Origin: DAOTXK01 sp034435395
Lineage (GTDB): Bacteria; Chloroflexota; Anaerolineae; Aggregatilineales; Ch27
Assembly (NCBI GenBank): GCA_034435395.1
Contig: DAOTXK010000159.1
Location: 1 to 16,280 of the forward strand
Direction: 5' to 3'
DNA: 16,280 nucleotides
This document shows, piece after piece, positions 6,890 to 13,980 of this stretch; position 1 is the first letter of the stretch, and each line of letters opens with the position of its first letter. The notes below the pieces were generated by a model that was not told the origin of the DNA, did no database searches, and saw only the letters and a list, made by a program, of their open reading frames with translations. Made by a program: the position numbers and the translations under genes.

Positions 6890-8070
6890 AAGGCGACTTT
6901 CCCGCCCGGAGGTTCCAGCGCCGCCATCCGCCCGTCTCTGGCGACCAGGTAATCGCGGCCCGCCCAGTGCACGCGGCTGTCGGTGAAGCTCAGCACCCAC
7001 ATGAGGAAGCTGAAGGCGTCCTTAAACGGCATCAGCCAGGCCACCCGCCAGTAATCCGGCAGGCCGTTCAGACGGGCGTTCATGTAGCCGCCTTCCAGCA
7101 GGCGGAAGACCAGCGCCAGGCCCACCAGGTGCCAGCCGCTGGGGGAGAAGTTGGTGAGGAGGAGCCACATGGTCGAGCAGACCATCAGGTGGGTGATGAC
7201 GCTGAAGAACCAGCCGGCTGGCTGATTCACCCGGATGGTACGCGACCAGCGCACCTGATGCCGGAACAGATCGCCCAGTCGCATCGTCGGCAGGCAGTTC
7301 TCGACGATGTAGTCCGAGATCACGATCTGGTATCCGGCCTGGCGGACGCGCACCCCCAACTGATGATCGTCGGCCAGGTAATCGGCCAGCGCGGCGAACC
7401 CTCCCGCTGCCTCCAACACCTCGCGCCGGATGGCCACGGTCGCCCCCATCACGAAGCGGGAGCCGAACAGGCGGTTGGCGACCAGCACTGACGGGATGAA
7501 GTCCACGTTGATCATCAGCGCTTCTACGGCGGCGGGAGTCGTGGCTGCCTGGCGGGAGGTGTACAGGCAGGTCACCAGGCCGATCAGCGGGTCCTGGAGC
7601 GGCGCGACGACCCGCGCCAGGTAATCCGGCCCCACGCGGATGTCGGCGTCGCTGAGCACCAGGACTTCGTGCTCGGCCAGGCGGTCCATGTGCAGCAGTT
7701 CGCTGATTTTGGGGTTGACGGCCAGCGGGGGATGGCACACTTCCCAGCGCACCGCCGCCCGGCACTCCGCCGCCAGCCGGGCTGCCGCTACCCGCTGCTG
7801 GTCGAGGTCGGCGGTGCCCAGGATCATCTGATACGGTGGATAATGCTGCTGGCAAAACGACTGCACATTCTGGTGAACCTGGTCATCCCAGCCGGCCAGC
7901 GGCTTGAGCAGCGTCACCGGCGGGCGGTAGGCAGTCGGGGCGGGCGTTTGGCGTCGCCGCCGGACGAACATCTCCACTTCATACAGAGAAAGGAAGTGAT
8001 ACAAAAAGGAGGCGATGACGATCAGGGATACGATGTCAAGAACTGTGATGGTAATGGGCAGCTCGATCAT
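6880..8070 (-). CDS. hpnI: GT21-type membrane glycosyltransferase, HpnI-like
   Basis: This 396-aa enzyme has an N-terminal membrane anchor (about 10-30), a GT-A catalytic domain, and hydrophobic segments at about 287-306 and 314-326 with further hydrophobic sequence to about 362. The layout is that of ceramide glucosyltransferase/HpnI. Visible motifs are TLLKPLAG (53-60), NPKISEL (119-125), LSDADIRV (139-146, the DxD-type metal site), LADDHQLG (232-239, the putative general base) and HQVRW (271-275), where the family shows (Q/R)xxRW. HpnI transfers GlcNAc from UDP-GlcNAc to bacteriohopanetetrol; family relatives glucosylate ceramide or sterols. The start is 12 bases downstream of the YkoP-like gene's stop, so the two are probably co-transcribed. 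Its 3' end overlaps the HpnK-like gene by 10 bases. GT21 family high; exact lipid acceptor uncertain. Confidence 0.85.
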   Translation of the reverse strand: MIELPITITVLDIVSLIVIASFLYHFLSLYEVEMFVRRRRQTPAPTAYRPPVTLLKPLAGWDDQVHQNVQSFCQQHYPPYQMILGTADLDQQRVAAARLAAECRAAVRWEVCHPPLAVNPKISELLHMDRLAEHEVLVLSDADIRVGPDYLARVVAPLQDPLIGLVTCLYTSRQAATTPAAVEALMINVDFIPSVLVANRLFGSRFVMGATVAIRREVLEAAGGFAALADYLADDHQLGVRVRQAGYQIVISDYIVENCLPTMRLGDLFRHQVRWSRTIRVNQPAGWFFSVITHLMVCSTMWLLLTNFSPSGWHLVGLALVFRLLEGGYMNARLNGLPDYWRVAWLMPFKDAFSFLMWVLSFTDSRVHWAGRDYLVARDGRMAALEPPGGKVAFHN

Positions 8071-8082
8071 GGGCGTTCACCG

Positions 8083-8733
8083 TCAGGTCCCGGCAGAACC
8101 GTCGTTTGGGCGCGGCCTGGCGTACCGCGTCAGCAGGGTGTGGCGGGACATCCACAGCTCGGCGCGGGTGAAGGGGAAGGACGATCGGTGCCGCAGGCTG
8201 GCGGGCTGGTAGGCCCACAGGAGCGCCCAGCTATAACCCTGCTCGGCGGCGCGCCGCAGGCGTCCCCGGAAACCGGTCGGGGGCGGCAGATAGCGGAAGT
8301 CAAACCCCAACCGGTGCACCAGGCTGACATGGGACGGCTCCCCCAGCAGCAGAAACGATAGTTCTCCCCGACAGGCCACCACATCGGCCAGGGCGGGCAT
8401 ATCCTGGACATGGCAGGCCAGATCGACCAGCGAACGGCGGACGCACCGGTAAAAAGCGCGCCCCCAACTCAGGTCCGGGCCGTCGACCCCGATGCGGGGG
8501 AGGTGCTCATTCCAGAAGTGGAGTTCGATAATGGGATCGCCGATCTGGACCCGCGTGCCGTCAGACAGGGTATGGGCAACCCGGCTGCGCCCGCGGGCGA
8601 TGCGGATGATGTTGTGGGGGGTCTGGCTGAACGCGTGGATGCCCATGCGGTGCCGCAGGATCGCATCGATGGTGATGATCAGGAGGCGCGCCGGACAACC
8701 CAGGGCGCGGCTGCCCCCCCGGCGGACGCTCAT
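8083..8733 (-). CDS. YkoP-like domain protein
   Basis: The 216-aa product contains LSDGTRVQIGDPIIELHFWN (56-75) in the middle of the domain. This resembles the pattern of the Bacillus YkoP-like domain, where a similar strand precedes a helical region. An N-terminal hydrophobic stretch (about 17-27) may associate with the membrane. No catalytic motif is visible and the domain's role is unknown; in other bacteria it occurs next to, or fused with, polysaccharide deacetylases and glycosyltransferases. Here it sits directly before the GT21/HpnI-like gene and opposite a deacetylase, which fits that company. The ATG at 8733 has only a weak GGGGA upstream; ATG 8646 is a possible alternative. Confidence 0.65.
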   Translation of the reverse strand: MSVRRGGSRALGCPARLLIITIDAILRHRMGIHAFSQTPHNIIRIARGRSRVAHTLSDGTRVQIGDPIIELHFWNEHLPRIGVDGPDLSWGRAFYRCVRRSLVDLACHVQDMPALADVVACRGELSFLLLGEPSHVSLVHRLGFDFRYLPPPTGFRGRLRRAAEQGYSWALLWAYQPASLRHRSSFPFTRAELWMSRHTLLTRYARPRPNDGSAGT

Positions 8734-8779
8734 AGACGGTCCCCGCCTGCCATTCGGTCGGTTATGCCCGGTTAAGGCC

Positions 8780-8807
8780 AGTATAACCCGTTCCGCCGGG
8801 ATGTAAA
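8780..8807 (-). promoter_or_regulatory. Sigma70-type promoter for the YkoP-like / HpnI-like pair
   Basis: On the minus strand TTTACA (8807-8802, 5 of 6) is followed after 16 bases by TATACT (8785-8780, 5 of 6). The start point would lie about 40 bases before the ATG at 8733. This separates the pair from the J-domain gene upstream. Confidence 0.6.
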
Positions 8808-8845
8808 GCCGGCGCGGGCGGGGGCAGGCCCTTGGGGGCGTCCCC

Positions 8846-9661
8846 CTACCAGCGGCGCAACTGCTCCAGGCGGATCATGGCCGCCTGGTATTCGCGCTCC
8901 ATCTGGGCGGCCATTTCGGCCAGCATATCGTGCCCCCGCCGCCGGTTGATCTTGTCATTCATGGCCAGTTTCAGCCGGTCGCTGGCCAGCAGATCGGTGC
9001 GGGCGAAACGCAGCTCAGCGATGCGCCCCTGGAGCTGGCGGCTGATCTGGCGCAGTTCCTTCAGGCGCAGGGCGGCCAGCGGCTCCTCCGGGTTGACGTT
9101 CTCCGGCTGGCTGGCCAGCGCCTCCAGCGCTTCCAGGTCGCGCGCCGCGTAGGCCTCGTTGATGCGGGCCATCAGCCTGGTACGGTAATGCCGGTCGATG
9201 GGATCGGTGGTCAGATCGGGGTGGTAACGACGGGCCAGTTGACGGAACAACTTTTTGACGCGGGTTTCGCGGTCGTCGGGGCCGTGGCGCGGCTTGGGGG
9301 CCGCCGAGGTCGGGCTGTCCGGCGGCTCGTCGACCGGCGGCAGCGTCCGCCACGTCTGGCGGTACTGCTCCTCCACCGGGACGTAATCGGGCGGCGGCTC
9401 CCATTCGGAGGGCAGGGGGTTATAATCGCCCAGGGGATGGTCGGTCCAGGTGCGGCGGCGGCGGTCCTCCAGCTCGCGGATGGCTGCCTGGGCCGCTTCC
9501 AGGCGGATGGCGACGGGTTTGACCACCCGGTCGTAGCGGGCCTCAAATTCCTTTAACTCGCGCTGGAGGTCCAGCACCTCGGCTTCCAGATCGGCCAGCT
9601 CGATCTGCTGCTGCTCGATCTCGGTTTCCACCTGGGCGATTTGCTGTCGGATGTCGTTCAC
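8846..9661 (-). CDS. Coiled-coil protein with a J-domain-like HPD motif
   Basis: The 271-aa product starts with a long charged heptad-like helix (about 1-68). A proline-rich linker (76-128) follows, then KKLFRQLARRYHPDLTTDP (136-154) and RLMARINEAYAARDLEAL, the second half of a J domain with the HPD motif at 147-149. A second helical, coiled-coil-like region ends the protein (197-268). J domains stimulate the ATPase of DnaK/Hsp70; this one lacks G/F and zinc regions, so it would be a specialised type III-like co-chaperone. I prefer the GTG at 9661, which has GAGGA seven bases upstream. A longer version starting at GTG 9730 would overlap the upstream glycosyltransferase stop in a GTGA arrangement. 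The still longer open frame out to 10339 is a shadow of that glycosyltransferase. Confidence 0.72.
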   Translation of the reverse strand: MNDIRQQIAQVETEIEQQQIELADLEAEVLDLQRELKEFEARYDRVVKPVAIRLEAAQAAIRELEDRRRRTWTDHPLGDYNPLPSEWEPPPDYVPVEEQYRQTWRTLPPVDEPPDSPTSAAPKPRHGPDDRETRVKKLFRQLARRYHPDLTTDPIDRHYRTRLMARINEAYAARDLEALEALASQPENVNPEEPLAALRLKELRQISRQLQGRIAELRFARTDLLASDRLKLAMNDKINRRRGHDMLAEMAAQMEREYQAAMIRLEQLRRW

Positions 9662-9726
9662 GGTCAGGTCCTCGACACTGGTGATCCGGGGGGCGCGGGG
9701 AGGTCCCGTGGCCCTGGGGTCGCCCT

Positions 9727-10473
9727 TCACAGGCGCTGGCGCGGCATGCGCAGGGCGTCCAGCAGCACGGCCAGCAATACCTTGGTCATATAATAGGCGG
9801 CGCGCAACGTGGTGATCGACGAGGTGCCGCTGGCCCGTTCCCGCATGGTGACCGGCACCTCCCGCACGTGTAGCTGACCCTTGTGCATCAGGACGCGGGC
9901 TTCCGGCTCCGGGTAGTCGTGGGGGTATTCGTAGGCGCAGAAGGCGATGGCCCGCCGGTTGGCCACCAGGAAGCCGCTGGTCGGGTCGGTGGCCACCTGG
10001 CCGGTGATGAGGCGGATGGTGGCCGCCAGCAGCCGGATGCCCAGACGGCGCGACAGCGTGCTCCGGTAGCCATCCCCCCCGGCCAGGAAGCGTGAGCCGA
10101 TGACCATATCCGCCCCGCTGGCCCGCAGTTCGTCGATCAGCGCCGGGATGAGGTCCGGCGGGTGCTGGCCGTCGCCGTCGATGCGCACGGCCAGGTCGTA
10201 CCCCTGGCGGTGGGCGTAGAGGAAGCCGGTCTGGACCGCCGCGCCGATGCCGACGTTGTAGGGCAGCCGCAGCGTGATCGCGCCCGCCTGCCGGGCCGCC
10301 GCGCCGGTGCCGTCGGCGCTGCCGTCGTCGATCACACACACGTCGGCGGCGGGGACACTGGCCCGCACCTGGGCGATCACCCCGGCGATGTTGCCCGCCT
10401 CGTTGTAGGCCGGGATGATCACCAGCGTTTTGGGCAGGGGGTCTGGCGGTTGAGTTTCAGGGTTTGGGTGCAT
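9727..10473 (-). CDS. GT2 glycosyltransferase, dolichyl-phosphate-mannose-synthase-like
   Basis: This roughly 248-aa soluble GT-A enzyme shows VIIPAYNEAGNI, VIDDGSADGT, the metal-binding RIDGDGQHPP (DGD) and GSRFL, in the order found in DPM1/DPMS-like polyprenyl-phosphate glycosyltransferases. No membrane helices follow the catalytic domain. These enzymes load mannose or another sugar on a polyprenyl phosphate at the cytoplasmic face, making the donor that ArnT/PMT-type enzymes (such as the one at 1-1666) use on the outside. I chose the ATG at 10473, with GGTGG about ten bases upstream; a GTG at 10488 is equally open. It follows the GT4 gene after about 45 bases and runs into the J-domain gene. 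Confidence 0.88.
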   Translation of the reverse strand: MHPNPETQPPDPLPKTLVIIPAYNEAGNIAGVIAQVRASVPAADVCVIDDGSADGTGAAARQAGAITLRLPYNVGIGAAVQTGFLYAHRQGYDLAVRIDGDGQHPPDLIPALIDELRASGADMVIGSRFLAGGDGYRSTLSRRLGIRLLAATIRLITGQVATDPTSGFLVANRRAIAFCAYEYPHDYPEPEARVLMHKGQLHVREVPVTMRERASGTSSITTLRAAYYMTKVLLAVLLDALRMPRQRL

Positions 10474-10518
10474 AACGTTATCGGCCACCAGTGTTGGTCA
10501 GGGGATTTCCCTTCGCGC

Positions 10519-11760
10519 TCAGAAATTACGGACGCCGTGTTCGCGCATCACGGCGCGGTACAGGCGCTCGTAGGCGTCGCCCACCAAGCGCCAGGTGTAC
10601 TGCTCCTCCACCAGCCGCCGCCCGTTGGTCGCGATCTCCCGCCGCAGGGCCGGGTCTTGCAGCAGGTGAATCACGGCCTTGATGATGTCCTCCGTGCGCC
10701 GGGCCAGGATCACGTCTTTGCCGGGCGTGACATCGATCCCGTCGCAACTCAGCGGCGTGGCCACGACGGGGAGCTGCATGGCCATAGCTTCCAGGATTTT
10801 GTTCCTGATGCCCGCGCCCATCCGCAATGGGCTGACGTACACCATGGCGTTGTCCAGGTACGGGCGCAGATCGGGCACCCGCCCGGTGACCTGCACCCCC
10901 GGCGTCTTGACGGCGCGCAGGTCCGGCGGCGGATTGTTGCCCACGATCAACAGTTCGGCCTCCGGGATGGCCCGCCTGACCGCCGGGAAAATCTGCCGGA
11001 CCAGGCACCAGGCGGCGTCCAGGTTAGGGTGGTATTCGAAGTTGCCGGTGAAGATCAACGTCGGCGAGTCCGCCTCGCCCTCGCCGGGCACAAACTTCTC
11101 CAGGTCGACCCCGTTGGGAATCACGTCCACCGGCAGGCCGGGGCTGAGGTGTTGCAGCATGTCGGCGTCTTTATCGGAAACCACCACCGTGCGCCGGTAG
11201 CCGACGTACATCCATGATTCGTAGTGGCGCGCCATCTCCAGTTGCAGGCGGATGATCAGCCGCTCACGGGCGGTCCGCGCCTGGGTGAGCGCCCGCTCCA
11301 GGTACAGGCTGTAGCTCTCGTAGGGCGCGATGACCGTCGGATAGCGGCGGAGCAACTCCCGGAACTCGTAGACGTGGATGCCGCCGAACAGATGCACCAC
11401 GTCATAGATGCGCCGGTGCTGCACCCGCTCCTCGATGGCTTCCCACATCTCCGGCGACCAGCTCTGCGATTTGCGCCGGGGGAAGCGCCGCCGCTGCGAG
11501 ACCGACCGCAGCAGCAGGCTGAGCGGGGTGCGGATCGGCTCGCGGATGAGGGTGACGGTTTTGAAGTAGCGCTCGTAGTAGGGCACGTCGGCCTGGTCCT
11601 GCGGATGCTGATAATAGGCCAGCAGATCGATCTGGTAGCCGCGCCGGGACAGCTGCCGGGCCAGGTTATAGGGGATCAGGCGGTCGCCGTGGTGGATCGG
11701 CCAGGGCGGGCAGCGCGAGATCAGCAGGATATCCGGGTTTCGAGGGTTGATGGTCGACAT
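10519..11760 (-). CDS. GT4 family glycosyltransferase (GT-B fold)
   Basis: The 413-aa product has the two Rossmann halves of the GT-B fold. The N-terminal half begins DILLISRCPPWPIHHGDRL. The C-terminal half begins after VIPNGVDLEKF (213-223), with LIFTGNFEYHPN (235-246) and GAGIRNKILEAMAMQLPVVA (315-334). The last segment is the donor-binding motif of GT4, with K321 and E324. It probably transfers a sugar from a nucleotide donor during glycan or glycolipid assembly; the sugar cannot be read from the sequence. The ATG at 11760 is preferred over a TTG five codons upstream. The gene is first in a three-gene minus-strand run with the DPM-like and J-domain genes. The MITE-like element begins 42 bases before its start and could influence its expression. 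Confidence 0.9.
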   Translation of the reverse strand: MSTINPRNPDILLISRCPPWPIHHGDRLIPYNLARQLSRRGYQIDLLAYYQHPQDQADVPYYERYFKTVTLIREPIRTPLSLLLRSVSQRRRFPRRKSQSWSPEMWEAIEERVQHRRIYDVVHLFGGIHVYEFRELLRRYPTVIAPYESYSLYLERALTQARTARERLIIRLQLEMARHYESWMYVGYRRTVVVSDKDADMLQHLSPGLPVDVIPNGVDLEKFVPGEGEADSPTLIFTGNFEYHPNLDAAWCLVRQIFPAVRRAIPEAELLIVGNNPPPDLRAVKTPGVQVTGRVPDLRPYLDNAMVYVSPLRMGAGIRNKILEAMAMQLPVVATPLSCDGIDVTPGKDVILARRTEDIIKAVIHLLQDPALRREIATNGRRLVEEQYTWRLVGDAYERLYRAVMREHGVRNF

Positions 11761-11806
11761 GGCTCTTCGCAACAAGGCGCGGCGATCATACGCTGTTCAA
11801 TACTAT

Positions 11807-11963
11807 CAGTAGTTACGCAGTTCCAGGTTCACCATCCTATTTTTTTAACCACAAAGACACAAAGTTCACGAAGAACACAAAGGTTTTTATAGATTTTCTT
11901 CGCGCTCTTGGTGTGCTTTGTGCCCTTCGTGGTGGATGACTCCGGCCAACTGCGTAACTCCTA
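11807..11963. mobile_element. MITE-like palindromic element with 16-bp TIRs and 5-bp target duplication
   Basis: The element is 157 bp. The left end CAGTAGTTACGCAGTT (11807-11822) matches the reverse complement of the right end (11948-11963) at 14 of 16 positions, with a perfect inner AGTTACGCAGTT. It is flanked on both sides, immediately and exactly, by ACTAT (11802-11806 and 11964-11968), which I read as a 5-bp target duplication. The interior is itself an imperfect palindrome: ACCACAAAGACACAAAG near 11838 faces a mirrored CTTTGTGCCCTTCGTGGT near 11918-11935, around an AT-rich centre. Such CACAAAG/CACGAAG motifs occur widely in dispersed bacterial repeats. It has no coding capacity and must be moved in trans. 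Confidence 0.8.
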
Positions 11964-12011
11964 ACTATAATGGGATGTGGCGTTGGGCGCGATTGGCCGC
12001 GACGGTCGGCG

Positions 12012-12728
12012 TCAACCCCCCGGCAGGAACAGGGACTCCATGCGTTCGAACTCCTCCTGGGCCCGCTGGTAGTCGCCCGGATGGCCGATGTCCAGCCAGT
12101 AGTCCTGGCAGCGGTAGCCCATCACTTTTTCGCCGCCCGCCAGCAGCCGCAGTACCAGCTCCGGGAAGTCCAGGTGCTGGCCCGGCTCAATATACCGCAG
12201 CACCGACGGCTCATACACATAAATGCCGATGCTCACCGGGTAAACTTTCTCCGGCTTCTCCAGGTAGCCGGTCACGGCCCCCTCGGCGTCCATCTCGACC
12301 ACGCCCAGCTCGATCCGCAGGTGTTTCTCGTAAGTGCCGATGGTCAGGGTGTTGCCGTGCGCCTGGTGGAAGGCGACCATCTGGCGGTAGTTGAGCGAGG
12401 TCAGCACGTCGCCGTTCATCACCAGGAAGGTGTCGTCCAGCCCCTCGATCAGGCCCAGCGACCCCGCCGTGCCCAGCGGTTCCCGCTCCTTGACGTAGGT
12501 CAGGTTCACGTCCGGCAGCGCGTCGTTGGCCGTCTGGAAGTAAGCCTGGATCAGTTCCGCCAGGTAGCCGACCGTCAGCACGATATCCTTAAAGCCGTAG
12601 TAGGCGAGCTGGCGGATGATGATGTCCAGGATGGGGCGGTGCCCCAGCGGCACCAGCGGCTTGGGAAACACGGTGGTGTAGGGGGCCAGGCGGGTGCCCT
12701 TTCCCCCGGCCAGAATCACGGCTTTCAC
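12012..12728 (-). CDS. Sugar-1-phosphate nucleotidyltransferase
   Basis: The 238-aa enzyme starts MKAVILAGGKGTRLAPYTTV, the nucleotide-binding signature (GGxGTRL) of NTP_transferase enzymes. KP follows at 23-24, then LGTAGSL (85-91), MNGD (104-107, metal-binding Asp107), LEKPE (156-160) and YWLDIG (210-215). It joins an NTP and a sugar-1-phosphate to make an NDP-sugar and pyrophosphate in the cytoplasm. It is the short, single-domain type without a C-terminal beta-helix or CBS domains. GDP-sugar or UDP/dTDP-sugar specificity cannot be told. The GTG at 12728 begins directly at the conserved strand. The LegB-like gene lies 120 bases upstream on the same strand, so its product may act in the same sugar pathway. 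The MITE-like element lies just downstream. Confidence 0.9.
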   Translation of the reverse strand: MKAVILAGGKGTRLAPYTTVFPKPLVPLGHRPILDIIIRQLAYYGFKDIVLTVGYLAELIQAYFQTANDALPDVNLTYVKEREPLGTAGSLGLIEGLDDTFLVMNGDVLTSLNYRQMVAFHQAHGNTLTIGTYEKHLRIELGVVEMDAEGAVTGYLEKPEKVYPVSIGIYVYEPSVLRYIEPGQHLDFPELVLRLLAGGEKVMGYRCQDYWLDIGHPGDYQRAQEEFERMESLFLPGG

Positions 12729-12779
12729 GGTGGTTGGTCATCCATCACAGGTTTTCGGTCGGCGGGCGCGGGTGCGATC

Positions 12780-12807
12780 CCCCGCCTGTTCGCCGGGACA
12801 GGCGGGG
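12780..12807. repeat. Perfect 10-bp-stem hairpin between the nucleotidyltransferase and LegB-like genes
   Basis: CCCCGCCTGT (12780-12789) pairs perfectly with ACAGGCGGGG (12798-12807) around an 8-base loop. There is no T-run on either strand, so it is not a textbook terminator. It could attenuate read-through from the LegB-like gene into the nucleotidyltransferase gene. Confidence 0.6.
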
Positions 12808-12844
12808 CCAACAACGGAAAACGGCCCCGAACAACGGCGCACTG

Positions 12845-12874
12845 ACTATCAGATAGTATACCCTGTCTGATAGT
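12845..12874. repeat. 9-bp inverted repeat straddling the LegB-like stop codon
   Basis: ACTATCAGA (12845-12853) is the exact reverse complement of TCTGATAGT (12866-12874). The stop codon of the LegB-like gene (12849-12851) lies inside the left arm, so the hairpin covers the last codons of the gene. It is AT-rich relative to its surroundings. Confidence 0.6.
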
Positions 12875-13835
12875 AATCCAGGTGGGCGGCGATCCAGTCG
12901 ATGGTGCGTCGCAGGCCGTCTTCGAAGGCGATCTGCGGCGTCCAGCCCAGCACCTCCCGCGCCAGGGTATTGGCCGCGCACACCCGCCGGACCTCGCTCC
13001 TGGCCGGGCGCATCCGCGCGGCATCTTCGGAGACCACCGTCACCTCCCGGCCCACCAGCCGGATGATGGTCCGCGCCAGGTCGCCGATGGAAATCTCGAA
13101 GCCGGAGCCGATGTTAAACACCCGCCCGATGGCCGCGTCACATTCGGCGGCCCGGATGTAAGCGTCCACCGTGTTGGCGACGTAGGTGAAGTCCCGCGTC
13201 GGGTCGAGCGCGCCGAGGCGGACCTGGTTCCCGGTGAGCGCCTGGGCGATGATGGCCGGGATCACGGCGCGGGCGGACTGGCGCGGGCCGAAGATGTTGA
13301 AAGGCCGCAGCACAACCGCTGGCAGGCCGTAGGAGGCGACGTAACTCTCCACGATCTTCTCCGCCCCGATCTTGCTGGCCGCGTAGGGCGACTGGCTTTG
13401 CAGCGGGTGATTCTCGTCGATGGGCACGTACCGGGCCGTGCCATACACGTCGCTGCTGGAGGCGTGCACCACCCGGCTGACGCCCCCTTCGCGGGCCGCT
13501 TCTAGCACGTTGAGCGTGGTCATCACGTTGGTTTCGATGACCTGGTGCGGGTGCTGGAAGGAGTAGGGGACGCTGGTCAGCGCCGCCAGATGGAAGATGA
13601 CCTCCACCCCGGCGACCGCCCGGCGCACGGCGGCCACATCCAGCAGGTCGCCCCGCACGATTTCCAGCGCGCCCAGGGTGGCGGCGGGCAGCTCCCCCAG
13701 CAGGCCGTGGCCATCGGACCCGGCGTGGACGAAACAGCGGACCGCGCAGCCAGCCGCGGCCAGCCGCTCGGCCAGATGGCCTCCCACGAACCCGCCCGCG
13801 CCCGTGATCAAGGCCCGTTTGCCGGTAAGCTCCAT
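12849..13835 (-). CDS. NAD-dependent sugar-nucleotide dehydratase/epimerase, LegB-like
   Basis: This 328-aa extended SDR enzyme has the NAD-binding TGAGGFVG (11-18), HLAAL (82-86), ASSSDVYGTARYVPIDE (125-141), the catalytic YAASK (Y151, K155), RPFNIFGPRQSARAVIP (177-193), LDPTRDFTYV (210-219) and NIGSGFEISIGDL (241-253). The last three motifs are close to the LegB/PglF-type NAD-dependent 4,6-dehydratases that act on GlcNAc nucleotides, more so than to GalE. Asp129 takes the place where LegB relatives have an acidic residue before VYG. LegB-type enzymes make 4-keto-6-deoxy sugar nucleotides for bacillosamine or legionaminic acid routes. The required aminotransferase and acetyltransferase are not in the window. 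AGGGA precedes the ATG at 13835. Family secure; LegB activity likely but unproven. Confidence 0.88.
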   Translation of the reverse strand: MELTGKRALITGAGGFVGGHLAERLAAAGCAVRCFVHAGSDGHGLLGELPAATLGALEIVRGDLLDVAAVRRAVAGVEVIFHLAALTSVPYSFQHPHQVIETNVMTTLNVLEAAREGGVSRVVHASSSDVYGTARYVPIDENHPLQSQSPYAASKIGAEKIVESYVASYGLPAVVLRPFNIFGPRQSARAVIPAIIAQALTGNQVRLGALDPTRDFTYVANTVDAYIRAAECDAAIGRVFNIGSGFEISIGDLARTIIRLVGREVTVVSEDAARMRPARSEVRRVCAANTLAREVLGWTPQIAFEDGLRRTIDWIAAHLDYYQTGYTI

Positions 13836-13860
13836 CGCTTTTCCCTGTCAACGGCGGTCA

Positions 13861-13905
13861 CAATCGCCCCGGACCGCCTGATGTTAGCCGCTCCGGGGCG
13901 GATTG
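13861..13905. repeat. Long imperfect hairpin before the LegB-like gene
   Basis: CAATCGCCCCGGA (13861-13873) pairs with TCCGGGGCGGATTG (13892-13905) over 13 bp with one bulged base. It lies between the stop of the secreted-protein gene (13981) and the LegB-like start (13835), on the transcribed minus strand. A terminator or a leader structure is possible. No T-run follows, so the role is open. Confidence 0.5.
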
Positions 13906-13980
13906 TCCAGTGAGGGTGGCCCGCGCCGCCGGGCCGTTGACCACGTTGATAGCAGCTACGGCAGGTGAGCCGCCGCCGAT

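Noticed and set aside
9731..10339. The upstream 200 codons of the 497-codon frame that ends at 8846
   Set aside because: They overlap the DPM-synthase-like gene in another frame and are Arg/Gly/Pro-rich. The coherent coiled-coil/J-domain product starts only after about 9730.
11837..11936. CACAAAG/CACGAAG motifs considered as a CRISPR or tandem-repeat array
   Set aside because: The motifs are arranged as one imperfect palindrome inside matching terminal repeats, without regular spacers.
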